A stretch of 64,000 nt of DNA from Acinetobacter silvestris (GTDB lineage Bacteria > Pseudomonadota > Gammaproteobacteria > Pseudomonadales > Moraxellaceae): contig NZ_NEGB01000001.1 in the NCBI RefSeq assembly GCF_002135235.1, positions 1 through 64,000 on the forward strand. The letters run 5' to 3'. The notes below the pieces were generated by a model. The model was not told the DNA's origin and ran no database searches. It saw only the letters and a program-made list of their open reading frames with translations. The first letter of the stretch is position 1. The number at the start of each line of letters is the position of its first letter. Positions 7,935 to 17,831 of this stretch are shown here, piece after piece. The position numbers were made by a program, and so were the translations under genes.

Positions 7935-9275
7935 ATGTTGTACGTGATTCCTTTTGTATTGTTATTGGTCATTTTGGTCGTTCTAAAAAAACGAGAAAGT
8001 ACAAATAACGAAAAAGGTAAGGAAACTGCTCGAAAGACAACTAAAAAAAATGCAGCGAGAACTGCTCGATCATCACAGAGACAAGCATCGAATACACAAG
8101 TTGTTCAAGATGAAGTGATTGTTCAGAAACAAGCAACGCCTTTAAGCGCTGAGTTAAAGCAAAGTATTGAACAGTTGATTCGTGAAAAGAATTTCTTTTC
8201 TGCAGAAGCAAAAATCAACCAAGCACTCAATCAAGATAATTCACAACATGATCTTTATCTTTATCTTTTAGATGTGCATTTAGCGCATAAAGATGAATTT
8301 GCAATTGATCAATTAGTGAATCATGTACGCTCTTTGGGTTTAGAGGATATTGCTCAGCAAGCAGAAGCCAAACAAAAAGTCTATGCTGAAGAAAATAAAG
8401 CTCAAGATACCATTGAATTTATCCAACCCAGCGCAAAAACCAACCCTGAAGCCCAAACGATTAAAAACCATGCTGCTTTTGATGCATTGGTTGATAGTAG
8501 TTCAGCACAATCCAATGTGGAACAAGTACAGGATACGTCAAATACTCCGCAAGCAATTGTTGAGCCTGCACCCTTAGAATTTTCATTTGTAAATGAATCT
8601 GTACCAACAATTGTAGAAGAACCGCAGAAAACACCTGAACCTACTGTTGAAATCAAACCATTAGAATTTACCTTTACCACACCAGCCACCGCTGAAGTTG
8701 AAGTACCTGCGACTCCCAACGTCGCCGAGCCAGTTCAAAAAACAGATATTCAACCTTTAGATTTTAGTTTCGATCTCAGCCCAAAAACGGAAGCACCGCA
8801 ACATACTCCACTCGAGTCGGTAATCCCTGAAAATATCGAAATTGCAAATGACTTCAAACTTGATTTTGCTGAACCTATTGCTCCAATTGTCGAACAGACC
8901 GTAGAAGCAACGACTCCAGCCATTGCTGATTTTGAATTCAAGTTTGAAATACCTGAAGTAGAAGCACCAACTCATTCAACTTTAGAGCTCGATCCCCCTT
9001 CACTCGCTACAGAAACTCCAGTACTTGTAGAGCCATTACACTTTGAAAAATCTCATGTGGTCGAGTCGATCACTGAAAGTCATGATCCCTTGGCTCAGTC
9101 TTTCCCTGAGTTAATTCAAGTTAATGAAATGCAATTAAATTTAGAGTTAGCAGAACAATATATTGAATTGGGTGCTTACGAGTCTGCTCAACAGTTACTG
9201 AATCAAGATGCACATCAATATTCAGCTGAACAACTCAGCCACTCACAAAATTTACTCAATCGCATAGCATCTTAA
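7935..9275 (+). CDS. FimV-like membrane/cytoplasmic half with TPR ends
   Basis: Starts with a single transmembrane helix (residues 2-17) followed by a very basic stretch, so the rest should be cytoplasmic. Residues about 73-150 form a TPR-like helical block, and the last 50 (from MQLNLELAEQYIELGAYESA) match the FimV C-terminal domain. Between them is an acidic Pro/Glu linker with a repeated hydrophobic motif: PLEFSF (~210), PLEFTF (~240), PLDFSF (~273), DFKLDF (~305), DFEFKF (~333), PLHFEK (~366). A good GAAGGGG ribosome site precedes the ATG, and stops in the 54-bp gap make this a genuine separate gene rather than a fresh frameshift. It probably works together with the upstream LysM protein. 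Confidence 0.83.
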   Translation: MLYVIPFVLLLVILVVLKKRESTNNEKGKETARKTTKKNAARTARSSQRQASNTQVVQDEVIVQKQATPLSAELKQSIEQLIREKNFFSAEAKINQALNQDNSQHDLYLYLLDVHLAHKDEFAIDQLVNHVRSLGLEDIAQQAEAKQKVYAEENKAQDTIEFIQPSAKTNPEAQTIKNHAAFDALVDSSSAQSNVEQVQDTSNTPQAIVEPAPLEFSFVNESVPTIVEEPQKTPEPTVEIKPLEFTFTTPATAEVEVPATPNVAEPVQKTDIQPLDFSFDLSPKTEAPQHTPLESVIPENIEIANDFKLDFAEPIAPIVEQTVEATTPAIADFEFKFEIPEVEAPTHSTLELDPPSLATETPVLVEPLHFEKSHVVESITESHDPLAQSFPELIQVNEMQLNLELAEQYIELGAYESAQQLLNQDAHQYSAEQLSHSQNLLNRIAS

Positions 9276-9326
9276 AATTATTCGCTCTAAGATAAAGCAG
9301 TCATTCTTGGCTGCTTTTTTACGATT

Positions 9327-10301
9327 ATGAAAAAAATTGCTTTAATCTATATGGGTGGAACTTTTGGTTGTTTCGGTGAACCATTAGCTCCGATGCCTGA
9401 AGAACAGTTTTTACCGCAACTACAACGTATTCTCCCTCTAAATCAGAAAATAGACTGTTTCAAAGCACCCAGTGTTAAAGACAGTAGCGCTTGTACGGCT
9501 GTAGATTGGTTGAACTTAGTACAATACATTCAACGCTTACAACAACAAGACTATCAACATTTTGTGGTGATCCATGGTACGGATACTTTAAGTTATGCTG
9601 CAGCAGTGCTTGCACAATTTTTACAACAATCCTGTTCTGTCATCCTAACAGGCAGTCAATATCCGTTACTCAATGTTCATGGCGATAATACTCGGGAATT
9701 TACCGATGCCATTGATAATTTAAATACCGCATTGGATCAGGTCCTCAAAGTGCCTGTTGGCGTTTATCTATCCTTTTACCATCAAGTCTTTCATGCACGT
9801 ACAGCAATCAAAGTCCATAGCACAGCATTAGATGCTTTCCGTGGCTTAGCATTCGATCATCAGCTACCAATGCATGAATATACTGCAATACCTATTCAAT
9901 TATCACATCTACAAAAAGCTCAAAATTTAAATATTATTAATATGATGATACTCCCTATTGAGCAACAGCAGTTTAGCCAAAATTTGCAGAATTTTTCCGC
10001 ATCACCGCCCCACTTTTTAGTTTTACAGGCCTATGGGGTCGGTAATTTAGCTGTGAATGATGAAATTATTGCGCTCTTGCAAAAGCTAAAACAGCTTGGC
10101 TGTATCGTCATTCTCTCGTCACAAGTCCCTTTTGGTGAGATGGATCAACGCTATGCGGTCAGCCATTGGATTCAAGAATCTCAAATATTAGTCAGTGATG
10201 CACTCAGTCAAGCAGATCTTTATGCCAAAATACTGAAAATTTATTTACAATACCCCTCTTCTGAACAATGGTACGACCATTGGTATGCGCAATCCGAATA
10301 G
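9327..10301 (+). CDS. L-asparaginase, type I-like
   Basis: Hydrolyses asparagine to aspartate and ammonia. The nucleophilic threonine is in MGGTFG (T12), a DSS substrate-binding segment is at 52-54, and the second catalytic motif HGTDTLSYAA has T85 and D86. No signal peptide, so the cytoplasmic type is likely; 324 residues is normal. It overlaps the truA frame region and ends 8 bp before the truA ATG, so the two are co-transcribed. Its insertion between fimV and truA differs from the pseudomonad order. Substrate preference (Asn or Gln) cannot be read from the sequence. Confidence 0.88.
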   Translation: MKKIALIYMGGTFGCFGEPLAPMPEEQFLPQLQRILPLNQKIDCFKAPSVKDSSACTAVDWLNLVQYIQRLQQQDYQHFVVIHGTDTLSYAAAVLAQFLQQSCSVILTGSQYPLLNVHGDNTREFTDAIDNLNTALDQVLKVPVGVYLSFYHQVFHARTAIKVHSTALDAFRGLAFDHQLPMHEYTAIPIQLSHLQKAQNLNIINMMILPIEQQQFSQNLQNFSASPPHFLVLQAYGVGNLAVNDEIIALLQKLKQLGCIVILSSQVPFGEMDQRYAVSHWIQESQILVSDALSQADLYAKILKIYLQYPSSEQWYDHWYAQSE

Positions 10302-10309
10302 AGGTTTTT

Positions 10310-11107
10310 ATGCAACGTTTTGCAATTGGTATTGAGTTTTGTGGCATTCGTTATAAAGGTTGGCAAACTCAACAAGCTGGCGTGCGTACTATCCAAGAAA
10401 CCATGGAAAATGTGCTCAGTAAAATTGCCGATGAACCAATTATTTTACATGGTGCGGGTCGTACCGATGCTGGTGTACATGCAACCAATATGGTGGCACA
10501 TTTTGATACCAATGCGATTCGTCCAATCAAAGGTTGGTTGATGGGTGCAAATAGTCAACTTCCGAAAGATATTGCAATCCAATGGATTAAACCCATCGAT
10601 AACGACTTTCATGCTCGCTTTAAGGCTCAATCTCGTCGTTATCGTTATGTGGTCTATAACTCTCCAAATCGCCCTGCCTTACTACATAAACAAGTCACGC
10701 ATGCTTATTATGATTTAGATGCAGATAAGATGATTGAGGCTGCAAAAAAATTTGAAGGCACGCATAATTTTGAAAGTTTCCGTGCGGCTGCGTGTCAGTC
10801 TAATCAACCGGTCCGTCATGTCAGCCATTGTCGTTTAATTCATCATGGTTGTTATTTGGTCTTAGATATACAAGCGGATGGCTTCTTACATCACATGGTG
10901 CGCAATATCATGGGTTGTTTATTAGAAATTGGGCAAGGTTTGTATGAGATTGAGCATATTGATGAAATTTTTGCCGCACAAGACCGTAAAGCAGCTGGAA
11001 TTACCGCACCACCCGATGGTTTATATTTTATTCAGGCACATTATCCTGAACAATTTGATTTACCTAAAGCACCGTTAGGTCCACATTGGCTCAATATGCC
11101 TGAATAA
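10310..11107 (+). CDS. truA: tRNA pseudouridine(38-40) synthase
   Basis: TruA converts uridines 38-40 of the tRNA anticodon arm to pseudouridine. The catalytic motif GAGRTDAGVHA is present with D53, preceded by the conserved YKGWQ. I chose the ATG at 10310, with GAGG at 10301-10304, rather than the upstream in-frame start at 10268, which would overlap asparaginase. 265 residues is the usual length. Placement downstream of the fimV genes matches Pseudomonas. Confidence 0.95.
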   Translation: MQRFAIGIEFCGIRYKGWQTQQAGVRTIQETMENVLSKIADEPIILHGAGRTDAGVHATNMVAHFDTNAIRPIKGWLMGANSQLPKDIAIQWIKPIDNDFHARFKAQSRRYRYVVYNSPNRPALLHKQVTHAYYDLDADKMIEAAKKFEGTHNFESFRAAACQSNQPVRHVSHCRLIHHGCYLVLDIQADGFLHHMVRNIMGCLLEIGQGLYEIEHIDEIFAAQDRKAAGITAPPDGLYFIQAHYPEQFDLPKAPLGPHWLNMPE

Positions 11108-11144
11108 AAGCAACTCTAGATGTAAATCCATCATTATCGATTAT

Positions 11145-11172
11145 AAAAATGCCAGTTTTACTGGCATTTTTT
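11145..11172. terminator. Bidirectional terminator between truA and AraC gene
   Basis: AAAAATGCCAGT / ACTGGCATTTTT stem, T-run on both strands. It serves truA and the convergent regulator gene that ends at 11187. Confidence 0.88.
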
Positions 11173-11186
11173 AATTTCTAATATAA

Positions 11187-12197
11187 TTAACGCTGCTTAC
11201 GCTTTCTATATTCTACAGGCGTTTCATTGGTCCAACGCTTAAATGCACGATAGAACGTACTCGGTTCAGAAAACCCCGTTAAATATACAATTCGCTCAAC
11301 ACTTTCACTGGTATTGGCCAAGAGTTTTTTGGCTAAACGACAACGATAGTCTGAAAGAATTTGCTGAAAACTAGTATTGGCCTCACTCAACTGGGTTCTT
11401 AAACGACGCGGTGTGATATTCAATTGTGCCGCTACCGTTTCTAACGTTGTTTCACCACTCTCTAATGTTGAACCAATCGCACGGCGCACTTCACCTACCA
11501 GATCATAACGCGCCAGTTCTTGAAGCTTTTCAATCGCTAGTTGTTCATGTAGTTGTAATAGCTCAGGTTCAGCTTGCCACAATGGATAATCGAGAATAGT
11601 TGCATCAAAATATAACCGGGTTTCTTTTTGCCCTAAACTCACAGGACATTCATAAACACGAACATATTCATCATCCGCAGCACCTTCATTGAAGTTAAAA
11701 TCGATGTAGATCGGCTCAAAGCGCCCTTCAGTAATAAATTTAAAAAATCTTAAAATCCCTGAAAGTGCACACTCTGAAAAATGCCGTTTCACAATATTAT
11801 CAGCCCAAGGTTGTTCACCATTGGTCAAATAACATCGCCCATCTTCCTCGACAATCAATTTCGCGTGAAAAGCATCACTAATCAAGCGCTGATACGCTAA
11901 AGCACGCTTTAGCCCTTCACCAAAATTTTCACTAGAAATAAACAAGTGTTCAATTACTTGGCCCCGGTATAAAGGTAAGTGTTCACCTAGATGTAAACCA
12001 ATATCAGGATCCTTACTTACTGCTTCTGCAGCCATCCAAAATGCATACTGTGCATTCAGTGGTGTACGCGCATTTTGGTCGACCTGATTTAGGGCCACAC
12101 CTGCTTTTGTTAATATTTCTTCTGTCGGCAATCCCGCACGACGAATCGCTTGATAGCCTAATCGTAAAACAACTGAAGCATCAGTTAGCTGACTCAC
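11187..12197 (-). CDS. AraC-family transcriptional regulator
   Basis: A 336-residue protein with an N-terminal ligand-binding domain of the AraC-type arabinose-binding-like class (residues about 20-205) and a C-terminal double helix-turn-helix (about 235-335; LETVAAQLNITPRRLRTQL and the ending VYLTGFSEPSTFYRAFKRW). This resembles OruR/ArgR-type activators of Pseudomonas that control catabolism, but the ligand and targets cannot be told. It stands alone, divergent from infA. No neighbouring catabolic gene points to a regulon. Confidence 0.88.
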   Translation of the reverse strand: MSQLTDASVVLRLGYQAIRRAGLPTEEILTKAGVALNQVDQNARTPLNAQYAFWMAAEAVSKDPDIGLHLGEHLPLYRGQVIEHLFISSENFGEGLKRALAYQRLISDAFHAKLIVEEDGRCYLTNGEQPWADNIVKRHFSECALSGILRFFKFITEGRFEPIYIDFNFNEGAADDEYVRVYECPVSLGQKETRLYFDATILDYPLWQAEPELLQLHEQLAIEKLQELARYDLVGEVRRAIGSTLESGETTLETVAAQLNITPRRLRTQLSEANTSFQQILSDYRCRLAKKLLANTSESVERIVYLTGFSEPSTFYRAFKRWTNETPVEYRKRKQR

Positions 12198-12364
12198 GTA
12201 GTGCCCTTCCTTGTATGTTATTCATTTATACTTAAAAACATATTTTTTAGATTACAGTCGATTGACCAAACTGACAACAACTATCCACATTTTTTTGTAG
12301 AAATTGTTTAACGATTTGTTCGCTTAATTAGGACGCATCTAGCACCTACAAATGCGTTACCATC

Positions 12365-12393
12365 TTGTTTTTTTCAAAAAAATTGCCTATAAT
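12365..12393 (+). promoter_or_regulatory. Probable sigma70 promoter of infA
   Basis: TTGTTT, 17-bp spacer, perfect TATAAT, ending 33 bp upstream of the infA ATG. Confidence 0.65.
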
Positions 12394-12426
12394 TTGCCCC
12401 TTCCCAATTTTATCACTAGGTAGGCT

Positions 12427-12648
12427 ATGGCCAATAAAGAGGAACTTATCGAGTTCGAAGGCGTTGTCACCGAGACGCTTCCTAATACTATGTTCCGTGT
12501 ACGTTTAGAAAACGGTCACGAAGTGATTGCCCACATCTCTGGTAAAATGCGTAAACATTATATTCGTATTTTAACTGGGGACAGTGTTAAGGTAGAAATG
12601 ACTCCTTACGATTTAACCAAGGGTCGTATTACATACCGTGCACGCTAA
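12427..12648 (+). CDS. infA: Translation initiation factor IF-1
   Basis: IF-1 binds the ribosomal A site during initiation. The 73-residue OB-fold S1-type protein is collinear with E. coli IF-1 (start [17 protein letters not shown]-binding core [14 protein letters not shown]). It has its own promoter and a strong terminator, so it is monocistronic. Confidence 0.97.
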   Translation: MANKEELIEFEGVVTETLPNTMFRVRLENGHEVIAHISGKMRKHYIRILTGDSVKVEMTPYDLTKGRITYRAR

Positions 12649-12662
12649 GTTTTAGTGTAAGC

Positions 12663-12692
12663 AAAAAGCCACTTTTTTAGTGGCTTTTTTTA
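12663..12692 (+). terminator. Rho-independent terminator after infA
   Basis: AAAAAGCCACT / AGTGGCTTTTTTT stem-loop with a T-run. Confidence 0.9.
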
Positions 12693-13138
12693 TCTCTATA
12701 TTTTTAATGACTTAATTTATAAATTTGCACAGTATTTTCATAGTCCTGCGCTTTACACCCAATAAGAATCAACATCTCACTAAAGTTGATAAGCCTAGAT
12801 AGACATAATCTCACGAACACATTTCAATCGAAACACTTTACTCAAATATTTTTTACTTTAAATGATAAAAAATCTTCAGTACGACCCTGTTCACTCTCAA
12901 TAATTGTCGTGCACAAAATACCAAGATTATCAAAATTGCTAGAAAATCTAGCACTAAAAAATTCGACGACTACTCAAAGCAGTATTATTGCTTCAACTTT
13001 GTTCTTCATTTCAGTATGGTTATGCTTAGTAAGCATTACCAGTAATCCGATTTAGCATTTAAAAACATTCTAAATATCATAAATTGGCTAGAATATTAGT
13101 TGTTATCACAAAGAATAAATATTCTAGGAAGTGAAGCA
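12693..13138. other. Intergenic region, nothing recognised
   Basis: About 450 bp of AT-rich DNA. A plus-strand frame of 89 codons (12786-13055) begins with TTG, lacks a ribosome site and resembles no family, so it is treated as noise. The last 60 bases should contain the promoter of the next lipoprotein gene; its ribosome site is AGGAAGTGA at about 13125. Confidence 0.4.
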
Positions 13139-13555
13139 ATGACTCATAATTTCAAAAAACTGGTTTATCTGATGACTTTTACTCAAGTTTTAATCTTGAT
13201 CGGATGTCAAACCACTCAATCTCGCGAACAAGATCTTGATCGCTATCTCCACACTTTTATTGGGCAATCCAGCCAGAAAATTCAGCAACAGCTCAACTTA
13301 AAAGCCATGGGCTATCAAACGACCAACCAAGTAATAACAACAGATAATCAACTCATTTATACCATTTTAAGACCGATCACGATTCCAGTTGCAGGGAGCA
13401 ATGCCACTATTGGTAACAATGCCATGGGTGGCCCCATGATCAGATATGATACGACTGCAGCAGAACATTACGATGTGAACTTTAACTGTAAAGTGGTCTT
13501 TAATCTTAAAAATGGTGTTGCAGAGTCGATAGACTATCAAGGTAAGGCTTGTTAA
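13139..13555 (+). CDS. Hypothetical lipoprotein
   Basis: A 138-residue protein with a signal peptide ending in the lipobox LILIGC, so Cys is probably lipidated and the mature part periplasmic. No recognised domain; the centre has a Gly/Asn-rich stretch (AGSNATIGNNAMGGP) and two cysteines near the C-terminus (FNCK and KAC) that could form a disulfide. The ATG at 13139 has AGGAAGTGA upstream; the earlier in-frame start at 13100 would place residues before the signal peptide. Convergent with leuB across a shared terminator. Confidence 0.78.
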   Translation: MTHNFKKLVYLMTFTQVLILIGCQTTQSREQDLDRYLHTFIGQSSQKIQQQLNLKAMGYQTTNQVITTDNQLIYTILRPITIPVAGSNATIGNNAMGGPMIRYDTTAAEHYDVNFNCKVVFNLKNGVAESIDYQGKAC

Positions 13556-13570
13556 ATGATACTGGAAACC

Positions 13571-13599
13571 AAAAAAATGCAGCTGAAGCCGCATTTTTT
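13571..13599. terminator. Bidirectional terminator, lipoprotein gene / leuB
   Basis: AAAAAAATGC and GCATTTTTT arms around an imperfect GC/GC apex. It lies between the lipoprotein stop and the leuB stop and has T-runs on both strands. Confidence 0.82.
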
Positions 13600-13609
13600 A
13601 TTGATCTAA

Positions 13610-14689
13610 TTAAGCCAAGGCAGCAACTACAGCATCGCCCATTTCAGCTGTCCCGATGTGTTGCATACCAGTAGACATAATATCTCCAGTGCGTAGACCT
13701 TGATCTAAAACCTGACCAACAGCATTCTCAATGGCCTGTGCAGCAGCTTCTTCACGGAAGGTATAACGAAGCATCATCGCCACGGACAAAATTGTTGCGA
13801 GTGGATTGGCAATATTTTGCCCTGCTATATCAGGAGCTGAACCATGACAAGGCTCATACATGCCTTTGCCTTTTTCATCCAAAGATGCAGATGGCAACAT
13901 ACCAATTGAACCAGTCAACATAGCCGCCTCATCTGATAAAATATCACCAAATAAGTTACCCGTAACAATCACATCAAACTGTTTCGGTGCACGAACCAAT
14001 TGCATTGCAGCATTGTCAACATACATATGTGATAAATTAATATTTGGATATTGCTCTTCTTTTAAGGCTGTGACCGTTTGCTTCCATAGCTCCGTAACTT
14101 CAAGTACGTTGGCTTTATCGACTGAACAAACTTTACCACCACGAAGACTCGCCATTTCAAACGCGACTTTGGCAATACGTTTAATTTCCGATTCAGCATA
14201 AACATCGGTGTTAAACCCTTGTTTTTCACCATTTTCAAGTTCACGAATCCCGCGAGGTTGACCGAAGTAAATCCCTCCCGTCAATTCACGTACAATCAGA
14301 ATATCTAAACCAGAGACGATTTCTGGTTTTAAACTTGAAGCATCTGCCAATTGTGGATAAAGAATCGCAGGACGTAAGTTTGCAAATAAATTTAATTCGC
14401 TACGAATTTTTAATAAGCCTCGTTCAGGACGTATTGAACGTTCAATCGTATCCCACTTAGGACCACCAACGGCACCAAGTAAAATAGCATCTGCTCGTTT
14501 AGCTTGTTCAGAAGTAACTGCTGGGTAGGGTTCACCATAGGCATCAATCGCAGCACCGCCCAATAAACCTTGTTCCCACGTGAGGTCTAAATTAAATTTA
14601 TCATTGACACATGTTAATACTTTTTCTGCTGCAGCAACGATCTCTGGACCAATTCCATCGCCAGCCAAAATCAAAATTTGTTTAGACAT
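13610..14689 (-). CDS. leuB: 3-isopropylmalate dehydrogenase
   Basis: Oxidatively decarboxylates 3-isopropylmalate to 2-oxoisocaproate with NAD, the third leucine step. The 359-residue sequence is full length: start [16 protein letters not shown], substrate loop [12 protein letters not shown], and the metal and cofactor-binding segment [12 protein letters not shown]. Last gene of the minus-strand leuC-leuD-lipoprotein-leuB group, 46 bp after the lipoprotein gene. Confidence 0.96.
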   Translation of the reverse strand: MSKQILILAGDGIGPEIVAAAEKVLTCVNDKFNLDLTWEQGLLGGAAIDAYGEPYPAVTSEQAKRADAILLGAVGGPKWDTIERSIRPERGLLKIRSELNLFANLRPAILYPQLADASSLKPEIVSGLDILIVRELTGGIYFGQPRGIRELENGEKQGFNTDVYAESEIKRIAKVAFEMASLRGGKVCSVDKANVLEVTELWKQTVTALKEEQYPNINLSHMYVDNAAMQLVRAPKQFDVIVTGNLFGDILSDEAAMLTGSIGMLPSASLDEKGKGMYEPCHGSAPDIAGQNIANPLATILSVAMMLRYTFREEAAAQAIENAVGQVLDQGLRTGDIMSTGMQHIGTAEMGDAVVAALA

Positions 14690-14735
14690 TTACCTATCCA
14701 TTTTTTAAAAACAGTAGCTCAACTACTGTGTGAAA

Positions 14736-15299
14736 TTAATTTTTCTGCTCTATAAATTCGCTAACACCTGTAACCACATCATAAGGACGGCAAAAACGGC
14801 GAATAACTTTCTTTTCTTGAAGTAAATCTACACATAATGGATCTGGTGCCGAAACATTCAATAGACTTCCCTGACGTTTACTACGATCACGGTACATCTT
14901 AAAGCTATAGTTTTGCTTGACCTTAAACTGATGAATCACATGTAATCTTTCAGCTTGGTTGCTTGAAATTGGATAAAAACGAATCACCAATTCATGTTGT
15001 CCTTCAGGAACAGACAAATACAACGCATTCGGTTGCTGTAAGGATTGCGTTTGTAACCGAACCAAACCATGTTTGATCGCTTTACGACTCAATTTATGGC
15101 TTTGTGCATCCACAATTTGAATAGTATCTAAACGCTCAAATTCACAGTTTTCTGTCCCTATGCAATAAACCAAGGCATTTGATTTTGTTGCTGTCGTTTC
15201 TTCTACATTTTTAAGGCGTGTTGTATCAATACTTTGGCATGCATTTAAAAATGCTAAACCGAAGCCCAGTACAGCAAGCTGACCAAAAACTTTCACCAT
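14736..15299 (-). CDS. Hypothetical lipoprotein inside the leu operon
   Basis: A 187-residue protein with a signal peptide and lipobox FLNAC, hence probably a membrane-anchored periplasmic lipoprotein. No domain recognised; the mature part is beta-rich and contains a Cys pair near the C-terminus (LCVDLLQ and RFCRPYD). It lies between leuD (106 bp upstream) and leuB (46 bp downstream) on the same strand. It should be co-expressed with leucine synthesis, but no link to that pathway is visible. Confidence 0.8.
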   Translation of the reverse strand: MVKVFGQLAVLGFGLAFLNACQSIDTTRLKNVEETTATKSNALVYCIGTENCEFERLDTIQIVDAQSHKLSRKAIKHGLVRLQTQSLQQPNALYLSVPEGQHELVIRFYPISSNQAERLHVIHQFKVKQNYSFKMYRDRSKRQGSLLNVSAPDPLCVDLLQEKKVIRRFCRPYDVVTGVSEFIEQKN

Positions 15300-15365
15300 A
15301 GTTCGAGCCCAACCTCAGCAATTCCAGCAAAATGTCTAATTTTATTCTGCATCGATATTATCAAG

Positions 15366-15407
15366 AGTTGAGCTTTGATACTACTTTGTTATACGTCTGG
15401 CTCAACT
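15366..15407. repeat. Inverted repeat at the leuD 3' end
   Basis: AGTTGAGC (15366-15373) and GCTCAACT (15400-15407) could pair with a 26-base loop; the second arm overlaps the leuD stop codon. It may modulate expression of the distal lipoprotein-leuB part. Confidence 0.4.
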
Positions 15408-16056
15408 AACCACGAATTTCCTGAAATACCCAAGGACGAGATTGCTTGGTTTTTTCTTCATACGCATGGATATCATCCGCTGCTTGTAAAGTTAAACCAA
15501 TATCATCCAAACCATTCAATAAACAATGCTTACGGAATGGATCCACTTCAAATTTGAAGGCTTTACCATTCGGTGTCCGTACTTCTTGAGCATTTAAGTC
15601 AATTGTTAACTGATAGCCTTCGCTCGCAGCACACTCTTTAAAAAGTTGCTCAACAATTTCTTCTGCTAAAATCACAGGCAACATGCCATTCTTAAAACAA
15701 TTATTAAAGAAAATATCAGCAAAACTAGGAGCAATCACGGTATGAAAACCATATTCATTCAATGCCCATGGTGCATGTTCACGACTAGAACCACAACCAA
15801 AGTTTTGGCGCGTAATCAAGACCGATGCAGCTTGGTAGCGAGGTTGATTTAACACAAAATCTTTATTTTTAGGGCGTTTTGAATTATCTAAACCCAAATA
15901 ACCTTCATCTAAATAACGTAATTCATCAAATAAATTATCGCCAAAACCCGTGCGTTTAATCGATTTTAAAAACTGTTTTGGAATAATTAAATCAGTATCG
16001 ACATTGGCACGGTCTAAAGGTGCAACAATACCTTGTTCAACAGTATAAGCTCTCAT
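15406..16056 (-). CDS. leuD: 3-isopropylmalate dehydratase small subunit
   Basis: Small subunit of isopropylmalate isomerase, which converts 2- to 3-isopropylmalate together with LeuC. The 216-residue protein has the typical start [20 protein letters not shown] and the conserved [15 protein letters not shown] segment. It lies 19 bp downstream of leuC. Confidence 0.96.
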   Translation of the reverse strand: MRAYTVEQGIVAPLDRANVDTDLIIPKQFLKSIKRTGFGDNLFDELRYLDEGYLGLDNSKRPKNKDFVLNQPRYQAASVLITRQNFGCGSSREHAPWALNEYGFHTVIAPSFADIFFNNCFKNGMLPVILAEEIVEQLFKECAASEGYQLTIDLNAQEVRTPNGKAFKFEVDPFRKHCLLNGLDDIGLTLQAADDIHAYEEKTKQSRPWVFQEIRG

Positions 16057-16075
16057 AATCTGCTCCTAGCCCCAA

Positions 16076-17509
16076 TTAGAATGAACGAACATCGACGAAG
16101 TGACCTGCGATCGCTGCTGCGGCTGCCATGGCTGGACTCACCAAATGCGTGCGACCACCATTACCCTGACGACCTTCAAAATTACGATTCGAGGTTGAAG
16201 CACAATGCTCACCTGGTTGTAATTTGTCTGCATTCATGGCTAAACACATTGAACAACCCGGCTCACGCCATTCAAAACCTGCGTCAACGAAGATTTTATC
16301 TAAACCTTCGGCTTCAGCTTGTTGCTTCACTAAGCCTGAACCTGGAACCACCATTGCCTGTTTAATTGAACCTGCAACTTTACGTCCTTGAATCACTTCA
16401 GCGGCAGCACGAATATCTTCAATACGCGAGTTGGTACATGAACCAATAAATACACGGTCTAATTGAATATCAGCCAATGCTTGACCTGCGTTTAAACCCA
16501 TATATTGATAAGCACGTGTCCAGTCATTGCGTTGTACGTCATCTTGGGCTTGTTCCAAAGTCGGAACTGCTTGAGTCACAGGAATCACCATCTCAGGAGA
16601 AGTCCCCCAAGACACTTGTGGTTCAATCTCTTCACCTTGTAACACTACAACAGTATCGAAATGTGCATCTTCATCAGAATGTAAAGTATTCCAATATTCA
16701 ACCGCAGCATCCCACTCTGCACCTGTTGGCGCATAAGGACGATCTTTCACATAGGCAATGGTTTTGTCATCAACAGCGACCATACCGACACGAGCACCTG
16801 CTTCAATGGCCATATTACAAACCGTCATACGACCTTCGATTGACATATCACGGAACACTTGACCACCAAACTCAATCGCGTGACCTGTGCCACCGGCAGT
16901 CCCGATTTTACCAATGATGGCTAAAACTACGTCTTTTGACGTCACGCCTTGACCCAATGTGCCATCAACACGAACCAACATGTTTTTCATTTTCTTTTGC
17001 ACTAAGCACTGAGTTGCCAAAACATGTTCAACTTCAGATGTGCCAATACCATGTGCTAAACAACCAAATGCACCATGTGTTGCAGTGTGCGAGTCGCCAC
17101 AAACTACGGTCATACCCGGTAAAGTTAAACCTTGTTCAGGACCAACCACATGAGCTATGCCTTGGCGAATATCATTGATTTTAAATTCAACAATATTAAA
17201 GGCTTCACAGTTATCATCTAAGGTTTGCACTTGGATACGCGAGGTTTCATCTTCAATCCCGGCAATTCCTTGAGCACGTTCAGCTTTTGACGTCGGTACG
17301 TTATGGTCTGGAGTTGCGACGTTGGCACTTAAACGCCAAGGTTGACGCTTGGCAAGCTGTAACCCTTCAAATGCTTGTGGTGAAGTCACTTCATGTAATA
17401 AATGACGGTCGATATAAAGTAAAGCTGAACCATCATCTCGTTGTTTTACTAGATGGTCATCCCATAATTTATCATATAATGTTTTTGCTTTTTGGGTCTC
17501 GCCTGCCAT
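16076..17509 (-). CDS. leuC: 3-isopropylmalate dehydratase large subunit
   Basis: Aconitase-type [4Fe-4S] subunit of isopropylmalate isomerase. The three cluster cysteines are visible: one in [12 protein letters not shown] and two in REPGCSMC. The frame is open to 17638, but the ATG at 17509 ([19 protein letters not shown]) matches the family start and has GGAG 9 bases upstream, giving 477 residues. First gene of the leu group, divergent from a LysR-type regulator that probably controls it. Confidence 0.95.
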   Translation of the reverse strand: MAGETQKAKTLYDKLWDDHLVKQRDDGSALLYIDRHLLHEVTSPQAFEGLQLAKRQPWRLSANVATPDHNVPTSKAERAQGIAGIEDETSRIQVQTLDDNCEAFNIVEFKINDIRQGIAHVVGPEQGLTLPGMTVVCGDSHTATHGAFGCLAHGIGTSEVEHVLATQCLVQKKMKNMLVRVDGTLGQGVTSKDVVLAIIGKIGTAGGTGHAIEFGGQVFRDMSIEGRMTVCNMAIEAGARVGMVAVDDKTIAYVKDRPYAPTGAEWDAAVEYWNTLHSDEDAHFDTVVVLQGEEIEPQVSWGTSPEMVIPVTQAVPTLEQAQDDVQRNDWTRAYQYMGLNAGQALADIQLDRVFIGSCTNSRIEDIRAAAEVIQGRKVAGSIKQAMVVPGSGLVKQQAEAEGLDKIFVDAGFEWREPGCSMCLAMNADKLQPGEHCASTSNRNFEGRQGNGGRTHLVSPAMAAAAAIAGHFVDVRSF

Positions 17510-17831
17510 GTCGATGTGCTCCACTGGACTGGGTAATTCTTGATTTAATCCAATTATACCCTCGATTTTACATAAATCTAATTTATCATTTTTATCAGTT
17601 TGAAAACTTTTTAGAATGATTTTAGTCTCTCTTTCCACGCTTATTCATTCACATGAAATGATCTTTTTTGAAGTGAATGCCATCTTAAAAATTCAAAAAT
17701 GGGCAAATTTTTAGTTCATCCACTTGATTAGACTAATTAATTAAATTTTTTGACACATTTACTTTGATTTATTCATATTTTTTCTCAATAATAAAATTAA
17801 GCATAAAAATTCGTTATAGAATGGAATACCT
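17510..17831. promoter_or_regulatory. leuC / lysR divergent control region
   Basis: The 322-bp divergent region contains an inverted pair CATTCAC (17646-17652) / GTGAATG (17673-17679) and a second pair AAAAATT (17687-17693) / AATTTTT (17706-17712), plausible operator elements. A candidate plus-strand promoter TTGACA (17750-17755), 18 bp, CATATT would serve the LysR gene. The first 129 bp upstream of leuC stay open in frame with it but look like leader rather than protein. Confidence 0.45.

Noticed and set aside
8402..8975. Antisense ORFs over the FimV linker
   Set aside because: Mirror the repeated acidic coding of the real gene on the plus strand.
12786..13055. Plus-strand ORF of 89 codons
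   Set aside because: TTG start, no ribosome site, composition like non-coding DNA.
16033..17619. Plus-strand ORFs opposite leuC
   Set aside because: Shadow frames of a highly conserved gene; His/Leu-rich nonsense translations.
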